Source: UBA2821 sp902763335
GTDB taxonomy: Bacteria > Bacillota > Clostridia > Lachnospirales > Lachnospiraceae
Length of the DNA stretch: 64,000 nucleotides
Assembly: GCA_052066835.1 (NCBI GenBank)
Contig: JBQHRJ010000014.1
Direction: 5' to 3' (one strand)
A program made the translations under genes and the position numbers. Below, one piece after another: positions 62,370-64,000 of the stretch (position 1 is the stretch's first letter; every line of letters starts with the position of its first letter). The notes beneath the pieces were generated by a model. The model was not told where the DNA came from. It was given only the letters and a program-made list of their open reading frames with translations, and did not search any database.

Positions 62370-63149
62370 ATGATTAGCTCTACATCAAATTCACAGGTAA
62401 AAAATTTAATACTGCTTTTAAATAAACCTAAGGCCCGCAGGGAACAGGATGTTTTTGTTGTCGAAGGCATTAAAATGTTTCTTGAGACACCTGTGGACAG
62501 GCTTGTGAAAATATATGTATCAGAGAAGTTCATATCAAATCCATCCGGACGTGAAAGTCTGGATGGATTTTCGTATGAAGTAATAAGAGACGATATTTTC
62601 AGGCATGTTTCAGACACTGTTAATCCACAGGGGATCCTTGCGGTTGTGAAGAGAAAAGAGACCGGGATAGATGAGATTATAAAAAACAAGGGAAAGAATA
62701 CATTTCTTATATTGGAAAATCTTCAGGATCCTGGAAACCTTGGAACTATTATGAGAACTGCCGAGGGCGCAGGAGTGAGCGGTATAATTATGGCAGGCAA
62801 TACGGTAGACATATATAACCCTAAGGTTATTCGCTCTACTATGGGAGCAATATACAGGGTTCCTTTTATGTATACTAATGATACGGAAGATGTCATAATG
62901 AAGCTTAAAAAGAACAATGTGGTGGTTGCCGCAGCACACCTTAAAGGAAAACGAAATTACTTTAATGAGGATTTTAATAGAAGCGTTGCGTTTATAATTG
63001 GAAATGAGTCGAACGGTATAAGTGATAAGACAGCGGATATGGCTGATTTGCTGGTGAAGATACCTATGGAAGGAATGGTTGAATCACTTAATGCATCCGT
63101 TGCGGCTTCACTTCTTATGTATGAAGCGTATCGTCAGAAAAATGCATAA
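62370..63149 (+). CDS. SpoU-family 23S rRNA 2'-O-methyltransferase
   Basis: 259 residues. An N-terminal substrate-binding region (1-95) and SpoU/TrmH knotted domain with the three motifs: NLQDPGNLGTIMRTAEGAG, then FIIGNESNGIS and IPMEGMVESLNASVAASLLM. It likely methylates a 23S rRNA guanosine (RlmB/TsnR-like). It begins two bases after pfkA with no strong ribosome site, so translation may be coupled. Confidence 0.94.
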   Translation: MISSTSNSQVKNLILLLNKPKARREQDVFVVEGIKMFLETPVDRLVKIYVSEKFISNPSGRESLDGFSYEVIRDDIFRHVSDTVNPQGILAVVKRKETGIDEIIKNKGKNTFLILENLQDPGNLGTIMRTAEGAGVSGIIMAGNTVDIYNPKVIRSTMGAIYRVPFMYTNDTEDVIMKLKKNNVVVAAAHLKGKRNYFNEDFNRSVAFIIGNESNGISDKTADMADLLVKIPMEGMVESLNASVAASLLMYEAYRQKNA

Positions 63150-63187
63150 AAAAGATTGTCACTGATTTAACGGTGACAATCTTTTTT
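63148..63187. terminator. Terminator between rRNA methyltransferase and DUF6465 genes
   Basis: AAAAAAGATTGTCAC and GTGACAATCTTTTTT form a perfect 15-bp stem around TGATTTAACG, able to stop both convergent genes. Confidence 0.92.
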
Positions 63188-63193
63188 ATGGTT

Positions 63194-63655
63194 TTATAAG
63201 TATATAAAGTAATTTCCATTAGATAAACCATTTACAACAAAATATGCTTTTGACTCTTCCGACTTTATGTAAAGCTCAATAGTTTTAATCTCTGAAAGTT
63301 TTCCTTCGAACTGTTCTACCCAGACTTTTTTAACTTCTTCTAAAAGATTGTCTGTGAAGATTTCTTTTCCGCCGTACTGAACTGCAACGCGTGATTTAAT
63401 CTCTGCCTTCTTAGCAGTTGTTTTCTTTGTTGTAGTTGATTTTGCAGCAGTTTTAGTAGTAGTCTTCTTAGCAGCAGTCTTCTTTGTTGTAGCAGCTGGA
63501 GCCTCGGCTACAGATTCAGCGGCCTTAGTAGCAGTTGTTTTCTCAGCTTCTTTTGCTGCGGTAGTAGTTTTAGCTGTTGTATCAGCTGTGGTTGCTGCGG
63601 CAGCAGCAGTTTTTACAGTGGCTGTTGTTGTCTCTGTACTCTTTGACTTTGCCAT
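63194..63655 (-). CDS. DUF6465-like protein with histone-like tail
   Basis: About 153 residues. The first 90 are low complexity Ala/Thr/Lys (TTTAAKEAEKTTATKAAES, KKTAAKKTTTKTAAK), similar in composition to histone H1-like bacterial proteins. The last 65 (RVAVQYGGKEIFTDNLLEEV, IELYIKSEESKAYFVVNG) form a small ordered domain found in Lachnospiraceae proteins. Start ATG 63655 is chosen over 63664, which abuts the GGAGG site. Nucleoid or RNA binding is plausible but untested. Confidence 0.8.
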   Translation of the reverse strand: MAKSKSTETTTATVKTAAAAATTADTTAKTTTAAKEAEKTTATKAAESVAEAPAATTKKTAAKKTTTKTAAKSTTTKKTTAKKAEIKSRVAVQYGGKEIFTDNLLEEVKKVWVEQFEGKLSEIKTIELYIKSEESKAYFVVNGLSNGNYFIYL

Positions 63656-63799
63656 AATATTCATTTCCTCCTTACTTATAGAAGATATACTTCTTCATAG
63701 ATAATACCCCTATATTATAAAATTTGCAACAATTTCTGTAATATTTTTAATATTTTCATAAAAAAAAGCTATATTGTCATCTTAATTTGTGCAAAATAG

Positions 63800-63919
63800 G
63801 CAGTTGAACTGAAGGAACGTTTCGGAGTTACGCAGCGTGATGTTAAGGTTAAAAGCATCTGTCACCAAAGTGACAGATGGGTACAGGATAAGGGGCTGTC
63901 GGTAAATAATGATTTTTAA
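63800..63919 (+). pseudogene. Orphan C-terminal coding fragment
   Basis: An open stretch ending VTQRDVKVKSICHQSDRWVQ plus 11 residues and a stop reads like a real protein C-terminus, but a stop codon precedes it immediately and no start is present. It also contains a perfect CATCTGTCAC/GTGACAGATG palindrome. Family not recognised; it could also be non-coding. Confidence 0.3.
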
Positions 63920-63931
63920 CCCCTAAATAAC

Positions 63932-64000
63932 AAAAAAGGAACATTATCCAAAAATCAATACTTTTTAAGTATTATTATTGCATTGGAGAACGTTCCTTTT
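63932..64000. terminator. Hairpin at the right edge of the window
   Basis: AAAAAAGGAAC and GTTCCTTTT pair over a 50-base interior that has its own AATACTT/AAGTATT pair. The window ends in the T run, so a terminator is likely; the gene it serves may be beyond the window. Confidence 0.55.

Noticed and set aside
63859..63882. CATCTGTCAC/GTGACAGATG as a terminator
   Set aside because: No T run follows, and it is inside an open coding-like stretch.

Overview
The window looks like chromosome of a Gram-positive, AT-rich gut clostridium, most likely a Lachnospiraceae member (Lachnospira, Roseburia or Butyrivibrio type). I base this on strong AGGAGG-type ribosome binding sites, several LytTR/GHKL and PadR-DUF2812 regulators, fused 2-oxoacid:ferredoxin oxidoreductase subunits, a DUF6465-type Lys/Ala/Thr-rich protein, and the compact order uvrC-hprK-ROK kinase-murB-rapZ-whiA-Crh-like HPr-dnaE-pfkA-rRNA methyltransferase. 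Species cannot be settled without a search.

Layout. 1-5.2 kb: a MalT/LuxR-type regulator, an AlkD-like repair protein and a CHASE-type hybrid histidine kinase. 5.4-6.3 kb: a small antitoxin-like gene and a PemK/MazF-like toxin with an unusual C-terminal half. 6503-13339: an integrated element of about 6.8 kb bounded by a 23-bp direct repeat. It carries two regulators, two excisionase-like proteins, a candidate HUH replication protein, a terminase-small-subunit-like HTH protein, a ribbon-helix-helix protein and a tyrosine integrase. Its attachment site is the CIRCE operator and -35 box of a small heat-shock gene; integration rebuilds both on the hsp20 side. 13.4-17.3 kb: hsp20, then a 2-kb segment (DinJ/RelE-type pair, nitroreductase, ArsR-type regulator) bounded by two 85-bp repeats that each contain a terminator, then three decayed genes.

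17.3-22.6 kb is a redox group: Crp/Fnr-type regulator, ferredoxin-like protein and a two-gene 2-oxoacid:ferredoxin oxidoreductase. 22.6-24.7 kb holds an ECF transporter S component, a hemolysin III family protein and a LytTR regulator with a degraded receiver. 25.2-29.6 kb is one transcription-unit-like block: small secreted protein, lipoprotein, two ABC-2 permeases, ATPase and an anchored protein, a candidate peptide export or self-protection system. 29.8-33.5 kb: PadR-DUF2812 pair and a decayed LytTR/GHKL pair. 33.5-38.7 kb: a Bce-like permease/ATPase with its own two-component system. 38.8-46.9 kb: PAP2 phosphatase, a membrane protein, tRNA-Leu(UAG), a heterodimeric ABC exporter, a YitT-like protein and two regulators.

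47-63.7 kb is conserved core: pyrG, ftsH, uvrC, hprK, ROK kinase, murB, rapZ, whiA, Crh-like HPr, dnaE, pfkA, a SpoU-type methyltransferase and the DUF6465-like protein. HprK and an HPr paralogue with Glu15 instead of His15 but Ser46 retained point to a regulatory, not sugar-transporting, HPr. Intergenic regions carry at least two dispersed palindromic repeat families, and a palindrome-rich insert flanked by an 8-bp repeat lies directly in front of dnaE.
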